Part shown: positions 37,054-46,665 of the stretch, one piece after another | How the letters are laid out: each line of letters opens with the position of its first letter | Position numbering within the stretch: position 1 is the first letter of the stretch | Assembly (NCBI RefSeq): GCF_016583795.1 | Contig: NZ_NRRS01000013.1 | Location: forward strand, 1-64,000 | DNA: 64,000 nucleotides | Direction: 5' to 3' | Origin: Rhabdochromatium marinum | GTDB lineage: Bacteria > Pseudomonadota > Gammaproteobacteria > Chromatiales > Chromatiaceae | Program-made: the position numbers and the translations under genes | Notes under the pieces: generated by a model | Database searches by the model: none | What the model was told of the DNA's origin: nothing | Seen by the model: the letters and a program-made list of their open reading frames with translations, nothing else

Positions 37054-38517
37054 TCAGGCATGGCGGCGCCGCCAGTGGGTCAATACCGCCAGCGTCAGCA
37101 AGCCGCAGGGTAGCATCACCAGCGCAAACAGGCTGAGTGCGAAGGCGCGCTCTGGGGTCAGGGACAGCGGTGGTTCGGTATTTTGGGTATTGGTTAGCAT
37201 GAGTTCGACGCCACTGAGCCAGCGCAGCAGACGCAGGCCCAGCGCGCGGTTGGCGCCGCGTTCCAGAGCTGCGTTGCTGAGGAAATCCCCATCGCCGATC
37301 AGCACCAGGCGCTGCTCACCCAGAGCGCTACTGTCCATTGCAGCGGCACCACCGGCACGCAGAGCATTGGGCACTGGGCGCGTCAGGATCTGGGCAAAGG
37401 TCAGTGGTCCCGGCGCTTCGTCGCGTGATGCATCGCGCGTGATCTGACCACGGATGGGGCCAGTCTCATTCCAGCTTTGTTCGCTGCTGTGCAGGGTGGT
37501 GATCGACTGCCAGGCAGGCGCCATGCCAGATGCAAAAGCCAGCGTGCCGGGAAAGAAGGCTGGTGCGCTCAGCCCCTGCCACAGCGGATGCTCCGGCCAG
37601 TCGCTGATTACCACCACACTGGGCGTCTCGACATCAAAGGCGTCTCCGCTGGCATCGACGATCTGCCCTGGCAGGCGGCTGATACCCAACGCTTGCGCCA
37701 GCGGTTCATAGCCCTGCCAGTCGCCAGGGTCGAGCAGCCACAACAGATTGCCACCGGTGGCAACATATTCGATCAGGGCTTCGACTTCGCCGGGAAACAA
37801 CTCAATGACCGGGGTACTGAGCAGCAGCACGGCAGTGTTGGAGGGGATGCGGCTCAGGCGCGCGAGATCGACCTGTTGCAGGCGAAATCCGCGTTGCTCA
37901 AGCCAGCGCGCCAAGCGGCCAATATCGCGACCGGTCCCGCCGCTGGGACTGCGCTCGCCATGTCCTTCCAGAATGGCGATCCAGGGAGCCTGCGTCAGGC
38001 TTAGGCGCGCGATGGCATTGGTCAGGGCGGCTTCGTCGAGCCGGATCAGGCTTTCGCGCCGTCCCTGATACTCCAGCACCAGTTGACCAAGGCGTTGCAC
38101 ATCAAAGTGTCGCGCCTGCTCAGGCGCGTGGATTGGGTCGATATACTCCACCTGCACCTGATCGCTGGCGCGGCGATAGCGCATCAGCACCTGTTCGATC
38201 TCCCGCGCCAGCGGATGGTCCGAGGCGACAAAAACGCGCAGCTTCAGGGGCGCCTCCAGTCCGGCCAGTACGTCCAGACTTTCGCGACTCAAGCCATTGC
38301 GCCCGGCGCTCGACCAGTCCCAGTAGATGTCATGCCGCGCTAAATGCCAGCCGGCCAGTACCACCACAGCCATCAGCAGGAGCACATAGACGAGATCAGC
38401 CAGGCGTCGTCCGAGGGCCTGCCACTGCGCCGAGCGAAGCCCATTGGGGGTGGCGCTGGGGGTGGCGGTAACGGCAGTGCAACCTGAATCCGGTGACGGC
38501 GGTGCGGGGGCGCTCAT
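37054..38517 (-). CDS. GldG-like ABC transporter auxiliary protein
   Basis: A 487-residue protein with a membrane helix near the N-terminus (LVYVLLLMAVVVLAGWHLA), a long extracytoplasmic middle and a C-terminal helix (FALSLFALVMLPCGLLTLAV). The middle shows GLSRESLDVLAGLEAPLKLR, the opening of the GldG/ABC-auxiliary domain, and LLWLLDPGDWQGYEPLAQALG. The start overlaps the permease gene by four bases. In Bacteroidetes GldA/F/G support gliding; in Proteobacteria homologous sets are common, with poorly known substrates. The passage TEPPLSLTPERAFALSLF before the last helix is typical of the C-terminal region. Confidence 0.82.
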   Translation of the reverse strand: MSAPAPPSPDSGCTAVTATPSATPNGLRSAQWQALGRRLADLVYVLLLMAVVVLAGWHLARHDIYWDWSSAGRNGLSRESLDVLAGLEAPLKLRVFVASDHPLAREIEQVLMRYRRASDQVQVEYIDPIHAPEQARHFDVQRLGQLVLEYQGRRESLIRLDEAALTNAIARLSLTQAPWIAILEGHGERSPSGGTGRDIGRLARWLEQRGFRLQQVDLARLSRIPSNTAVLLLSTPVIELFPGEVEALIEYVATGGNLLWLLDPGDWQGYEPLAQALGISRLPGQIVDASGDAFDVETPSVVVISDWPEHPLWQGLSAPAFFPGTLAFASGMAPAWQSITTLHSSEQSWNETGPIRGQITRDASRDEAPGPLTFAQILTRPVPNALRAGGAAAMDSSALGEQRLVLIGDGDFLSNAALERGANRALGLRLLRWLSGVELMLTNTQNTEPPLSLTPERAFALSLFALVMLPCGLLTLAVLTHWRRRHA

Positions 38518-39266
38518 TGGTAGGGTCGATTCGCCAAGCGGCGTTCAGCCAGGGCCAGAAAGCCGGCGCTGAGCAGCACAAAGTAACCAAGATCGCTCAG
38601 GCGTACTGCGCCGATTAGGAACCAAAACAGATGCTGGCCCCAGGACAGCCAGTCGAACAGTTCCAGCGCCTGCATGCCGGCGGTGTCGGTGCGGTTGATC
38701 ACCGACAGTAGAATCAGCAGCCCATAGGCGATCACGGTCGCTGCTCCCGGCTGGGCGCTGAGGCTGGCGGCAAAGAGCCCCACGGCAGCAAACAACAGAC
38801 CCAGCAGCCAGAGTCCCAGGGTCGCGGACAGGCAGAGCCCGAGATCCACCGGCGCACCCAGCAAGGCGAGCGCCAGGCACAGACATCCAGGCAGAGCGCA
38901 CAAGGCGAGCAGCACCAGCGCCAGCGCCAGCCATTTGCCGAGCAGAATGTCCAGCGGCCGCAACGGTGCGGCAGCCAGCAGCGCATAGCGCCCGTCGCGC
39001 CATTCGCTGCTCAGCAGGCGGCTGGCCAGCAGTGGAGCAATCAGCAGCACCAGCACTGAGGCAGCACCAAAAAGTTCCCGTACCAGACGCAGATTGAGGG
39101 CGTTGATTGACAGGGTTTCCAGCCGGTCGCTGTCAACTCCGACGAAAGGATCCAGCACGGTCAGAAAAACCCAGCCGAGAATCAGCGCGCAGGCGGCCAG
39201 CAGCAGCCACAGCAGCCCGGTTTGAAATAACGTCAGACTCTCGCGTCGGGCGATCACCCACAGCAT
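38514..39266 (-). CDS. ABC-2 type permease (GldF-like)
   Basis: A 250-residue integral membrane protein with six predicted helices (for example LFQTGLLWLLLAACALILGW and VLVLLIAPLLASRLL) and the ABC-2 coupling region LLSSEWRDGRYALLAAAPLRP. It pairs with the ATPase whose gene ends eleven bases upstream and overlaps the GldG-like gene by four bases. The helix after DLGYFVLLSAGFLALAERRL completes the set. The substrate is unknown. Confidence 0.88.
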   Translation of the reverse strand: MLWVIARRESLTLFQTGLLWLLLAACALILGWVFLTVLDPFVGVDSDRLETLSINALNLRLVRELFGAASVLVLLIAPLLASRLLSSEWRDGRYALLAAAPLRPLDILLGKWLALALVLLALCALPGCLCLALALLGAPVDLGLCLSATLGLWLLGLLFAAVGLFAASLSAQPGAATVIAYGLLILLSVINRTDTAGMQALELFDWLSWGQHLFWFLIGAVRLSDLGYFVLLSAGFLALAERRLANRPYQ

Positions 39267-39277
39267 GGCGTTCGTCC

Positions 39278-40225
39278 TCAGGCGGCGCGGTCGCGCACGC
39301 CAAAGCCGCTCAGGAACAGCCGTTCCAGATCATTCGGCTCGGGACCCAGCTCGGCCAAGCCAAAGCCACGCTCGACCAGCATGCGGCTGAGCTGCGCCGG
39401 GCTGGTGCCCGGATGCAAGTGCAGCCGCATGCGACCATCGTCCAGCGCTTCGGCACTGGCCACTGGCTCCAATGCTGCCAGCGCGGCCGGGCGACTCGGT
39501 GGCACTAGGCGTACTCGCAGCGCAACGCTGGCCGCAGGCGTTGCCGGGGCAGTTCCTGCTGGCCCTTGCGGGGCTCCCTGATACAGCGTCTGGCCCTCGC
39601 GCAGGATGAGTACGGCCTTGCACAGATGCTGCACCTCATCGAGTCGGTGGCTGGAGAAAATAACCGCGCAGCCGCGTTCCGCACGGCGGCGAATCAGCGC
39701 GCGCAGCTCCTGGCTTTGCAAGGGATCAAGCCCATCACCCGGCTCATCGAGCAGTAACAGTGCTGGATTATGCAGCAGAGCCTGTGCAAGGCCGACGCGC
39801 TGGCGATAGCCTTTTGACAGATGTCCCAGCAGACGCTGGCGCACGGACTCCAGACCACATTCAGCGATTACCTCATCGACCGCTGCGCGCAACGCCGCCG
39901 CGCGCAATCCGTGTAGACGAGCGCAATAGCACAGATAGTCATGCAGGTGCAGATCGGGATACAATGGCGGGCGTTCGGGCAGATAGCCAAGCTGCTGTTT
40001 GGCGGCCCGGGGGGCGCGCAACAGATCATGGCCACAGATACGAATGCAGCCCTGATCGGGGGCTAGTTGACCGGCCAGCAGTTGTAGGCAGGTGGTCTTG
40101 CCGGCGCCATTGGGGCCAAGCAAGCCCAGAATGTCGCCGCGCTCCAGGTGCAGATGCAAATCCCGCAACGCTTGGCGCGCGCCAAACTGACGGCTCAGTG
40201 CCTTAACTTCCAGAACCCTTTCCAT
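39278..40225 (-). CDS. ABC transporter ATPase (GldA-like)
   Basis: A 315-residue ATPase with Walker A GLLGPNGAGKTTCLQLL, the Q-loop region LGYLPERPPLYPDL, signature LSKGYRQRVGLAQALLH and Walker B LLLLDEPGDGLDPLQSQEL. Residues past about 220 form an extra C-terminal segment usual in GldA/NatA-type exporters. It is first in the operon ATPase-permease-GldG-DUF4340-mutM. Confidence 0.92.
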   Translation of the reverse strand: MERVLEVKALSRQFGARQALRDLHLHLERGDILGLLGPNGAGKTTCLQLLAGQLAPDQGCIRICGHDLLRAPRAAKQQLGYLPERPPLYPDLHLHDYLCYCARLHGLRAAALRAAVDEVIAECGLESVRQRLLGHLSKGYRQRVGLAQALLHNPALLLLDEPGDGLDPLQSQELRALIRRRAERGCAVIFSSHRLDEVQHLCKAVLILREGQTLYQGAPQGPAGTAPATPAASVALRVRLVPPSRPAALAALEPVASAEALDDGRMRLHLHPGTSPAQLSRMLVERGFGLAELGPEPNDLERLFLSGFGVRDRAA

Positions 40226-40328
40226 GCTGCGATCATTACGCGAGTGCGTGACTCTGGAACTGGCTGCTGGAGCCAGCAGGCTGGAGGGGGCTTTTAGAGC
40301 GTGGATGCCCGCAGCAAATCAAAGCTGG

Positions 40329-40361
40329 GGCTTGGCCTGGCACAGCTGTGCGCACCAAGCC
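40329..40361 (-). terminator. Possible terminator hairpin after rpmG
   Basis: Arms GGCTTGG and CCAAGCC enclose the inner palindrome GCACAGCTGTGC, 15 bases past the rpmG stop on the minus strand. The following CAGCTTTGATTT is only modestly T-rich, so termination would be incomplete. Confidence 0.45.
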
Positions 40362-40375
40362 GATACCAGGATAGG

Positions 40376-40543
40376 CTATTTAATCTTGCCTTCCTTGTAC
40401 ATCACATGCTGACGTACGACGGGATCGTACTTCTTGATTTCCATCTTGCCTGGCTGATTGCGCTTATTTTTGGTGGTCGTGTAAAAATGACCCGTACCGG
40501 CGCTGGAATTAAGGCGGATTTTGTCTCGTGCTGCCTTGGCCAT
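40376..40543 (-). CDS. rpmG: 50S ribosomal protein L33
   Basis: A 55-residue protein, the exact usual length: [20 protein letters not shown], then [20 protein letters not shown] and a basic tail ending EGKIK. It is a cysteine-free L33, so it does not use zinc. It follows rpmB by 52 bases on the same strand, the standard gammaproteobacterial pair. Confidence 0.97.
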   Translation of the reverse strand: MAKAARDKIRLNSSAGTGHFYTTTKNKRNQPGKMEIKKYDPVVRQHVMYKEGKIK

Positions 40544-40595
40544 GCTGAATCTCCTGGGATCTTAAAGCCCCTGATAGGCTGAATGGGAAAAAGGC

Positions 40596-40832
40596 TTAGA
40601 TGTTCTCGCCGCGCGCGCGCAACTCGGCAACGACGGACTCAATGCCCTTTTTATCGATAATGCGCATCCCTTTGGTGCTAACACGCAGACGCACCCAGCG
40701 CTTTTCAGCGTCCATCCAGAATCTGTGATAGCGCAGATTCGGCAAAAAACGACGTCGGGTTTTGTTATGAGCGTGGGAAACGTTATTACCGGACAGCGGA
40801 CGCTTGCCGGTAACCTGACAGACTCGAGACAT
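40596..40832 (-). CDS. rpmB: 50S ribosomal protein L28
   Basis: A 78-residue protein, the exact family length, starting [20 protein letters not shown] and ending with [22 protein letters not shown] 40832 is chosen over a start five codons upstream because it gives the conserved N-terminus. It is co-transcribed with rpmG from a clear promoter about 90 bases upstream. Confidence 0.97.
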   Translation of the reverse strand: MSRVCQVTGKRPLSGNNVSHAHNKTRRRFLPNLRYHRFWMDAEKRWVRLRVSTKGMRIIDKKGIESVVAELRARGENI

Positions 40833-41153
40833 GGCGGCTGACCTCAATAGAATCTTGTGCCCGGCCGGTGGTGCGGGATTGCTCGACAGTCGCGCGCACG
40901 CACCAAACCGATGTGAACCGCGAAGTTTAGCTGGATGGCATCAGCCGGTCAAGGGGTTGCGCTGAGCGCACCGCTGACCGCCATGGGTACAAAGCTTGGT
41001 GCAACGCCGCGATAATCTGCATCTGAATGGCTCGGGTTTGCTAGGCTTGGGGTGCACAAGCTCTGAATCTGTACGGCTCGCTCCCGCGTTGCGTCATGAC
41101 TCGCAGACTTGAGCTGGGGCAGAGATATCAGGCCGTCAATCCGGACCCATGCC
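40833..41153. other. 321-bp divergent intergenic region between rpmB and the chemoreceptor gene
   Basis: It holds the rpmB promoter (40924-40952, minus strand). On the plus side I see no convincing sigma-70 box for the chemoreceptor. A CAAAGCTT...CGCGATAA pair at about 40990-41014 is a poor flagellar-type (sigma-28) match. No coding-like frame was found. Confidence 0.6.
40924..40952 (-). promoter_or_regulatory. Sigma-70-type promoter of rpmB-rpmG
   Basis: On the minus strand TTGACC (40952-40947), a 17-base spacer and TAAACT (40929-40924) form a near-consensus promoter, about 90 bases before the rpmB ATG. Confidence 0.62.
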
Positions 41154-44099
41154 ATGCTGAACCTGAAAAACATCCGTCTGCAACCCAAACTGATCGGGCT
41201 GATGCTGCTTTCCAGCCTGGTTCCCCTGATACTGGTCAGCTTGCAGAGTGTGCAGTCTGCGCAAAATGCTTTGCTGAAGGAAACCAATGCCCGGCTCGAA
41301 GCCGTGCGTAGTATCAAAAAAGGGCAGATCGAACGTTATTTTTCCGAGCGGGAGGCTGACATCGGTGTCCTGGCTGATGTAATCAGGAAAATTCAGGCCG
41401 ATGCGGTCGCTGGTCTGGCCATCGTACATGATGAAAAACGCGGCCAGATCGAGCGCATTATGCACCGCTGGCGCACCGAGCTTGCCGGTTTCGCAGCCGA
41501 CAAACGTCTGTCCGCCGCCTTGGCTGCTTTAGCCACCCGGTCGCATCAACCGCCACATCAGCTATCCAATCCGAATCCGGATCAGGCTCAGGCGTCGGTC
41601 GATGAGCCGGGTTATGAACTGGACCCTGAGCTGGGCCGAACGCGCAGCGAGGTCCTGAATCAGGTGCTGGGCACCGACCTGCGCGCCACGAATGTTCGCC
41701 CCACCGAAGCTCGCAGCCTACAGACACCGCCGCCGGTGACGCAGCACGAGCTGTTGGAGGTAACGGCGCAAGCGTTTGGCTGGACTGACCTGCTGCTGCT
41801 CGACACCTCCGGGCGAGTGCTCTATACGCTGGCCAGCCCGGCGCGCGTCGGACAACCGGCGCTGGGCGCACTTGCCGCTGGCGTTGAGCAACTCCGTAAT
41901 GACCCAAGCCTGAGCCTGACCTGCGCCGACTTCCGCCCCGACCCCAGCGCGGACAATGCCCAGACCGCCTTTGTCGTCGCCAGGGTGTCTGCGGCTGGTC
42001 GGGGCGCTAGCGGCTTTGTTGCCATTCCCCTCAGTGCGCAGCAGCTGAACCAGGCTGTCCAGACTCGCACCGGCATGGGCGAAACGGGTGAGACCTATCT
42101 GGTGGGCCAGCAGGACGGCAAGCGTGCGTTTCGCAGCGACATGCTCACCATGGGCCAGGGGCGCTATGTCATCGGCGCTCCCATTGATACCCCCTATATC
42201 AGGCAGGCGTTGCAAGGGGATTTGGTACAGGACATTTATACTGACAGCAGCGGTCAGCCCGTACTCATCCAGGCCGGCCCCCTGGACATCCCGGGGCTGG
42301 ATTGGGCCATCGTTACCAAAAAGAATCTGGAGGCAGCCCTCACCGAACGCGCCCCCGGCGAACAGCAGGACATCTTCGCGCGCTATATCGAGCAATACGG
42401 TTACTATGATCTCTTGTTGATTCACCCGGATGGGCAGGTGTTCTACACGGTGGCCAAGGAGTCCGACTATGGCACCAATCTGATCGACGGAGAATTTCAC
42501 GATTCCAATCTGGCTGAACTGACACGCGAGGTTCTGCGCACCGGCTCCTTTGGTCTGGCCGATTTTGCCCGCTACGCGCCTTCCAACGGAGCGGCGGCTT
42601 TTATCGCCCTTCCTTTAAAGCGCAACAACAAGATCGAGATGGTGGTAGCCCTGCAATTGCCGTTGCAACCCATTAACGCCATCATGCAGCAACGCAGTGG
42701 CATGGGCAAAACGGGCGAGACCTATCTGGTCGGCCCGGATAAGCGCATGCGCTCAGATTCCTTCCTCGACCCCGAAAATCGCACGGTGTCCGCCTCCTTT
42801 GCCGGCACGGTCGCCAACAATGGCGTCGATACTGCGGCCAGCCGTGCCGCCCTGGCCGGTGAGACCGGCACCCGGATTGTCATCGACTATAATGGCAACC
42901 CCGTGTTGTCGAGCTTTACCCCGATCACTGTCGCCGGCATCACCTGGGCGCTGTTGGCAGAAATTGATCGCGCCGAGGTCATGGCACCGGTTTGGCGTCT
43001 GATCCGCACCACGACCTGGCTGACGGGTCTTTTTATCGTCCTGGTGATCGTGCTGGCGATCTCGGTTGCACGCAGTCTGAGCAAGCCACTGGTGGAGGCT
43101 GTTCAGTTTATTCAGAAGGTTGCGGCTGGCGATCTGCGCGCCGATGTCAGTTCAGAGCGCAAGGATGAAATCGGCGCCATGCTGACCGCCATGCATGTGC
43201 TGGTCGAGCAACTGCGCGAGATTGTCGGCGAGGTGCTGGTCGGCGCCGATAACCTCAGCTCCGCCTCCAGCGAGGTCAGCTCCACCGCCCAGGCGCTCAG
43301 TCAGAGCGCCACTGAACAAGCCGCCAGTGTTGAGGAAACCACCGCCAGCATTGAGGAACTCAATGCCTCAGTGCAGCAGAATACCGAGCACGGGTGCACC
43401 ACCAACGGCATCGCCAAAAGCTCGGCCGAGGAAGCGCGTATCGGTGGTGAGGCCGTTACGCGCACGGTCAGTGCGATGAAGGCGATCGCCAGCAAAATCG
43501 GTATGATTGAGGAGATTGCTTACAAAACCAATCTGCTTGCACTCAACGCAGCTATTGAGGCGGCACGCGCCGCAGAGCATGGCAAAGGCTTCACCGTGGT
43601 GGCCGCCGAGGTGCGCAAGCTGGCTGAAAACAGCGGCGTGACGGCGCAGGACATCAACCAGCTCGCCACCAACAGCCTGTCCATCGCCGAGGAGGCCGGG
43701 CGGGTGCTGAAGCACATGGTGCCAAACATCATTAAAACCGCCGACCTGATTGCAGAGATCACCTCGGCCTGCGGCGATCAGGCCTCGGGTATCGGGCAAA
43801 TCAGCGATGCTATGGGCCAGCTCGACAAGGCCACGCAGCAGAATGCGTCCTCATCCGAAGAGCTGGCCGCGACCGCCGAAGAACTCAGCGGACAGGCGGC
43901 GCAGTTGCAGGAAACCATGAGCTTCTTCAAAGTGTCGCAGGGCAGGCCGGTGTCAGACAAGGCACGACGCTCGCCTGGTGGCAGTACCGGCCGCCACACC
44001 AGCCCCAAGGTCGCCAAATCTCGTCGTCGGAGCTCGGGGAACTTCGGCCTGGATGGCGATGATGACGACATGCATTCACAAGACTTCGAACGCTTTTAG
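41154..44099 (+). CDS. Methyl-accepting chemotaxis protein with two Cache-like sensor segments
   Basis: A 981-residue chemoreceptor from ATG 41154; an upstream GTG at 41109 would only add a tail. The first membrane helix is at about 12-32 (LIGLMLLSSLVPLILVS). A very long periplasmic region contains two related Cache-like segments, each with GMGxTGETYLVG (about 307 and 518). The second helix (LTGLFIVLVIVLAISVA) is at about 625. A HAMP domain and a signalling domain follow, with tip EEIAYKTNLLALNAAIEAAR. The protein ends DFERF, compatible with the aromatic-x-x-aromatic pattern of a CheR-tethering pentapeptide after a flexible linker. cheW follows twelve bases later. The ligand is unknown; Cache domains often bind small organic molecules. 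Confidence 0.93.
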   Translation: MLNLKNIRLQPKLIGLMLLSSLVPLILVSLQSVQSAQNALLKETNARLEAVRSIKKGQIERYFSEREADIGVLADVIRKIQADAVAGLAIVHDEKRGQIERIMHRWRTELAGFAADKRLSAALAALATRSHQPPHQLSNPNPDQAQASVDEPGYELDPELGRTRSEVLNQVLGTDLRATNVRPTEARSLQTPPPVTQHELLEVTAQAFGWTDLLLLDTSGRVLYTLASPARVGQPALGALAAGVEQLRNDPSLSLTCADFRPDPSADNAQTAFVVARVSAAGRGASGFVAIPLSAQQLNQAVQTRTGMGETGETYLVGQQDGKRAFRSDMLTMGQGRYVIGAPIDTPYIRQALQGDLVQDIYTDSSGQPVLIQAGPLDIPGLDWAIVTKKNLEAALTERAPGEQQDIFARYIEQYGYYDLLLIHPDGQVFYTVAKESDYGTNLIDGEFHDSNLAELTREVLRTGSFGLADFARYAPSNGAAAFIALPLKRNNKIEMVVALQLPLQPINAIMQQRSGMGKTGETYLVGPDKRMRSDSFLDPENRTVSASFAGTVANNGVDTAASRAALAGETGTRIVIDYNGNPVLSSFTPITVAGITWALLAEIDRAEVMAPVWRLIRTTTWLTGLFIVLVIVLAISVARSLSKPLVEAVQFIQKVAAGDLRADVSSERKDEIGAMLTAMHVLVEQLREIVGEVLVGADNLSSASSEVSSTAQALSQSATEQAASVEETTASIEELNASVQQNTEHGCTTNGIAKSSAEEARIGGEAVTRTVSAMKAIASKIGMIEEIAYKTNLLALNAAIEAARAAEHGKGFTVVAAEVRKLAENSGVTAQDINQLATNSLSIAEEAGRVLKHMVPNIIKTADLIAEITSACGDQASGIGQISDAMGQLDKATQQNASSSEELAATAEELSGQAAQLQETMSFFKVSQGRPVSDKARRSPGGSTGRHTSPKVAKSRRRSSGNFGLDGDDDDMHSQDFERF

Positions 44100-44111
44100 G
44101 CGGAGACCCTG

Positions 44112-44663
44112 ATGACTGAGGCAATAGCATCCCAACAGCCACGCAGTGCCGCGACCGACAGCGCGGATGAAGCCAACCAGTACCTGACTTTCTCGGTCGC
44201 GGAAGAATGGCTGGCGATGCCCATCAATGCGGTACAGGAAATCATCGAAACGCCACGGATTACCCAGGTGCCCATGACGCCGGAATATATCCGTGGTGTC
44301 ATCAACCTGCGTGGCAATGTGGTACCCATTGTTGATTTGGCTGCGCGCCTGAATCGTGGTGCCGCAACCCTGTCCAAGCGCAGTTGCATCGTGGTGGTTG
44401 AGGTGGTACTCAATCGCAGCAGCTATGTGTTTGGCATGCTGGTCGATGAGGTCAAAAATATTCTGGATATTCCGCGTGAGAATGTCAGACCGGCCCCCAC
44501 CTTCGGCTCGGACATCAGCACCGACTTCATCCAGTCGATGGGACGGGTGGAGGATATCTTCGTGATCATCCTCGCTATCAACCATGTGCTGTCGGTGCAG
44601 GAGCTGGCTGAACTCAAGCGGATGGCCGAAGGCGCCGGCATCGGTGATACCGAGGTTCAGTAG
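44112..44663 (+). CDS. cheW: CheW-like chemotaxis coupling protein
   Basis: A 183-residue single CheW domain protein: YLTFSVAEEWLAMPINAVQE, then TPEYIRGVINLRGNVVPIVD, VLVDEVKNILDIPR at the end of the fold, and a short tail. It links receptors to the CheA kinase. It is translated directly after the receptor gene and probably serves it. No cheA, cheY or cheR lies in the window, so the pair must plug into a pathway encoded elsewhere. It is convergent with batD. Confidence 0.92.
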   Translation: MTEAIASQQPRSAATDSADEANQYLTFSVAEEWLAMPINAVQEIIETPRITQVPMTPEYIRGVINLRGNVVPIVDLAARLNRGAATLSKRSCIVVVEVVLNRSSYVFGMLVDEVKNILDIPRENVRPAPTFGSDISTDFIQSMGRVEDIFVIILAINHVLSVQELAELKRMAEGAGIGDTEVQ

Positions 44664-44682
44664 TCCTGCGCCAAGCCCAGCG

Positions 44683-46635
44683 CTAGTTTCGCTGAGGATA
44701 CAGTGGCGCCAGGACGCTGGCTGCGTCCTCTTCGGTGCTTTGTTCCCCGGCCTGTGTCAGCGCGCCGCGCACCTGATCCCAGAATCCCTGCCCCGACCAG
44801 CCAGCCCCCGAAGGGGCATAGAGCGCGCGCTCCAACTCCGCAAGAGCGCTTTGCGCGGCTTCGACTGTCGCGTCTAATGGCGCAGTGCGTCCCAAGCGTC
44901 GCGCCAGCATGGCGAGATTCAGCGGCGGATCATCGGGCCAGCGCGTGCGCGCCAGCGCCAGCAGCGCCTCGGCAGTGCCGGGCGCATCATGCTGGTCGGC
45001 CGCTTGCCGCACGGCTTCGCGCAGGGCGCTCTGACGCGGCGGTGGCGCGGCGGATGCAGCCGTTTGGCTCAGGCGCGGCTGAATCAAGCCCTTTTTTCTG
45101 GCGATCATGATCGCTCCAACCCCGGCGGCAGCCAATACCAGTAGTCCGATCAGGGCGCCCAGAATCAGTCTAATATTCGCATTGGAAGCGCTAGTACTTT
45201 GGCCGCTGGTGCTTTGGCTACTATTGGTGTCGGGTGCTGCTGCTACATTGGTGGTGCTTTGCGGCGCTGGCTGATCTGCCGATGCAGTGGCATCGGATGG
45301 CGCGGCGGCCGCCGCAGCAGGCGATGTCGGCGCCTTGGTTGCCGGCGGCGGTGCGCCAGCAGCGACAGTCAGATTCAGCGCCGGCACTCGTGTCTCACGC
45401 TCACGCTCGGCCTTGATATCCCACCAGCGCACATGCAGCTCGGGCAGCTGCAAGGAACCAGCCTGCGTGGGAATCAGCGTCATTGACTGCTTGCTGACCG
45501 CGTAGACCGCCTGCCCATCGGTGCGGGTTTCCTTCTTGGTCGGCTCGCGATAGCTGCGCACCGCAGCGGGAATGCGCATGTTCACATCCGGGATCTGGCT
45601 GCCGGCCAGCCCCTTGGCAACTAGCGTCAGGGTGCGGGTCACCGGCTCACCCACGCGCAACGCGGGTGGTTGCTGAGCCCAGGAGTCTTCGACACTGAGC
45701 GCCTCGGCCGGCAGCCAGTGCTGACCGCTGAAATCCTCCGGTCGCGCCTTGACTTGTAGCGTTAGCGCGCGACTTTGGGCACGCACCGGCTGCCCAGACT
45801 CAAACAGCGACAGCGGACCGCTGGTAAAATCCGTCGCAAAGGGAAAATCCTGAAACATCCGATCCAGGCGCGAGCGCTGCGTACCGGCGCCAGCCCCAGC
45901 CCCCGAGCCACGACCGGCGCCAGTCATCAGCTCACCTTCGAATATCACCGGCGGAATGCGTAGAGTGCCACTGTGCTCCGGGCTCAGGCTATAGCGCCGT
46001 TCAATGACCTGATAGTCGCGCCCGTCGCGGCGGCTGCTATAGCGCCGATCCGCTCCCAGACGCTCCAACACCGCGCCCTCGGCACGCGGATCGCTCAGAC
46101 TGCCGCCGCGCAGCGGCTGCGCGCTATACAGGCGCACCACCAGCGGCAATTGCTGCTGCACCATCACCGGATCATCGGCGCTCACCCCTTCGGGTCGTTC
46201 CAGCGTCAGCTCGACGAAGACATCGTCACCGGGGTGGCCAAGCGCACCCTCGGGCGTCTCGCTCACCTGCACCGACAGCGGCTGGGTGCGCTCGGCACCA
46301 ACACTGAGCGCTGGAATGCGCAGCTCACCCAGGCGTCGGGGCTTGAGGCTGATGCGCCATTGCTGACTACTGCTGGAGCGGCCATTGATAATGCTGATCT
46401 GCGAACCGCGACTGGTGCCCAGGATGTCGAAATCCTGTTCCAGCGGGGTCAAATCCGGTTCAGCAGTCTGTCCCAGGCCACTGGCCTCAATGCTCAGGGT
46501 CAGTACTTCGCTCTCATAGAGCTGCTGGCGGTCAAGCGTGGCCGTGACAGCGGCGTTGGCCAGCAGTGGGCACATCAATGTCAGGATCAGCAGGAGTACA
46601 CATCCTGTTCGGTGGTGCATGGCTTGCCTCATCAT
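44683..46635 (-). CDS. batD: BatD-like oxygen-tolerance membrane protein
   Basis: A 650-residue protein with a signal peptide (CVLLLILTLMCPLLANAAVT) and a long periplasmic part opening ATLDRQQLYESEVLTLSIEA, the usual BatD start. Immunoglobulin-like repeats follow, then a Pro/Ala/Ser-rich linker (about 425-475), a membrane helix (LILGALIGLLVLAAAGVGAI) near 490 and a cytosolic C-terminal domain of about 150 residues. BatD belongs to the Bat (Bacteroides aerotolerance) set working with MoxR ATPases in the cell envelope. It is the last gene of the operon, 30 bases after the batBC fusion. Confidence 0.9.
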   Translation of the reverse strand: MMRQAMHHRTGCVLLLILTLMCPLLANAAVTATLDRQQLYESEVLTLSIEASGLGQTAEPDLTPLEQDFDILGTSRGSQISIINGRSSSSQQWRISLKPRRLGELRIPALSVGAERTQPLSVQVSETPEGALGHPGDDVFVELTLERPEGVSADDPVMVQQQLPLVVRLYSAQPLRGGSLSDPRAEGAVLERLGADRRYSSRRDGRDYQVIERRYSLSPEHSGTLRIPPVIFEGELMTGAGRGSGAGAGAGTQRSRLDRMFQDFPFATDFTSGPLSLFESGQPVRAQSRALTLQVKARPEDFSGQHWLPAEALSVEDSWAQQPPALRVGEPVTRTLTLVAKGLAGSQIPDVNMRIPAAVRSYREPTKKETRTDGQAVYAVSKQSMTLIPTQAGSLQLPELHVRWWDIKAERERETRVPALNLTVAAGAPPPATKAPTSPAAAAAAPSDATASADQPAPQSTTNVAAAPDTNSSQSTSGQSTSASNANIRLILGALIGLLVLAAAGVGAIMIARKKGLIQPRLSQTAASAAPPPRQSALREAVRQAADQHDAPGTAEALLALARTRWPDDPPLNLAMLARRLGRTAPLDATVEAAQSALAELERALYAPSGAGWSGQGFWDQVRGALTQAGEQSTEEDAASVLAPLYPQRN

Positions 46636-46665
46636 GGTCTTATCGCCTCCAGTCAGCCGCTTTGC

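Noticed and set aside
40990-41014. CAAAGCTT ... CGCGATAA as a flagellar-type promoter for the chemoreceptor
   Set aside because: Spacing is one base short and both boxes deviate from consensus; it also lies 140 bases before the start.
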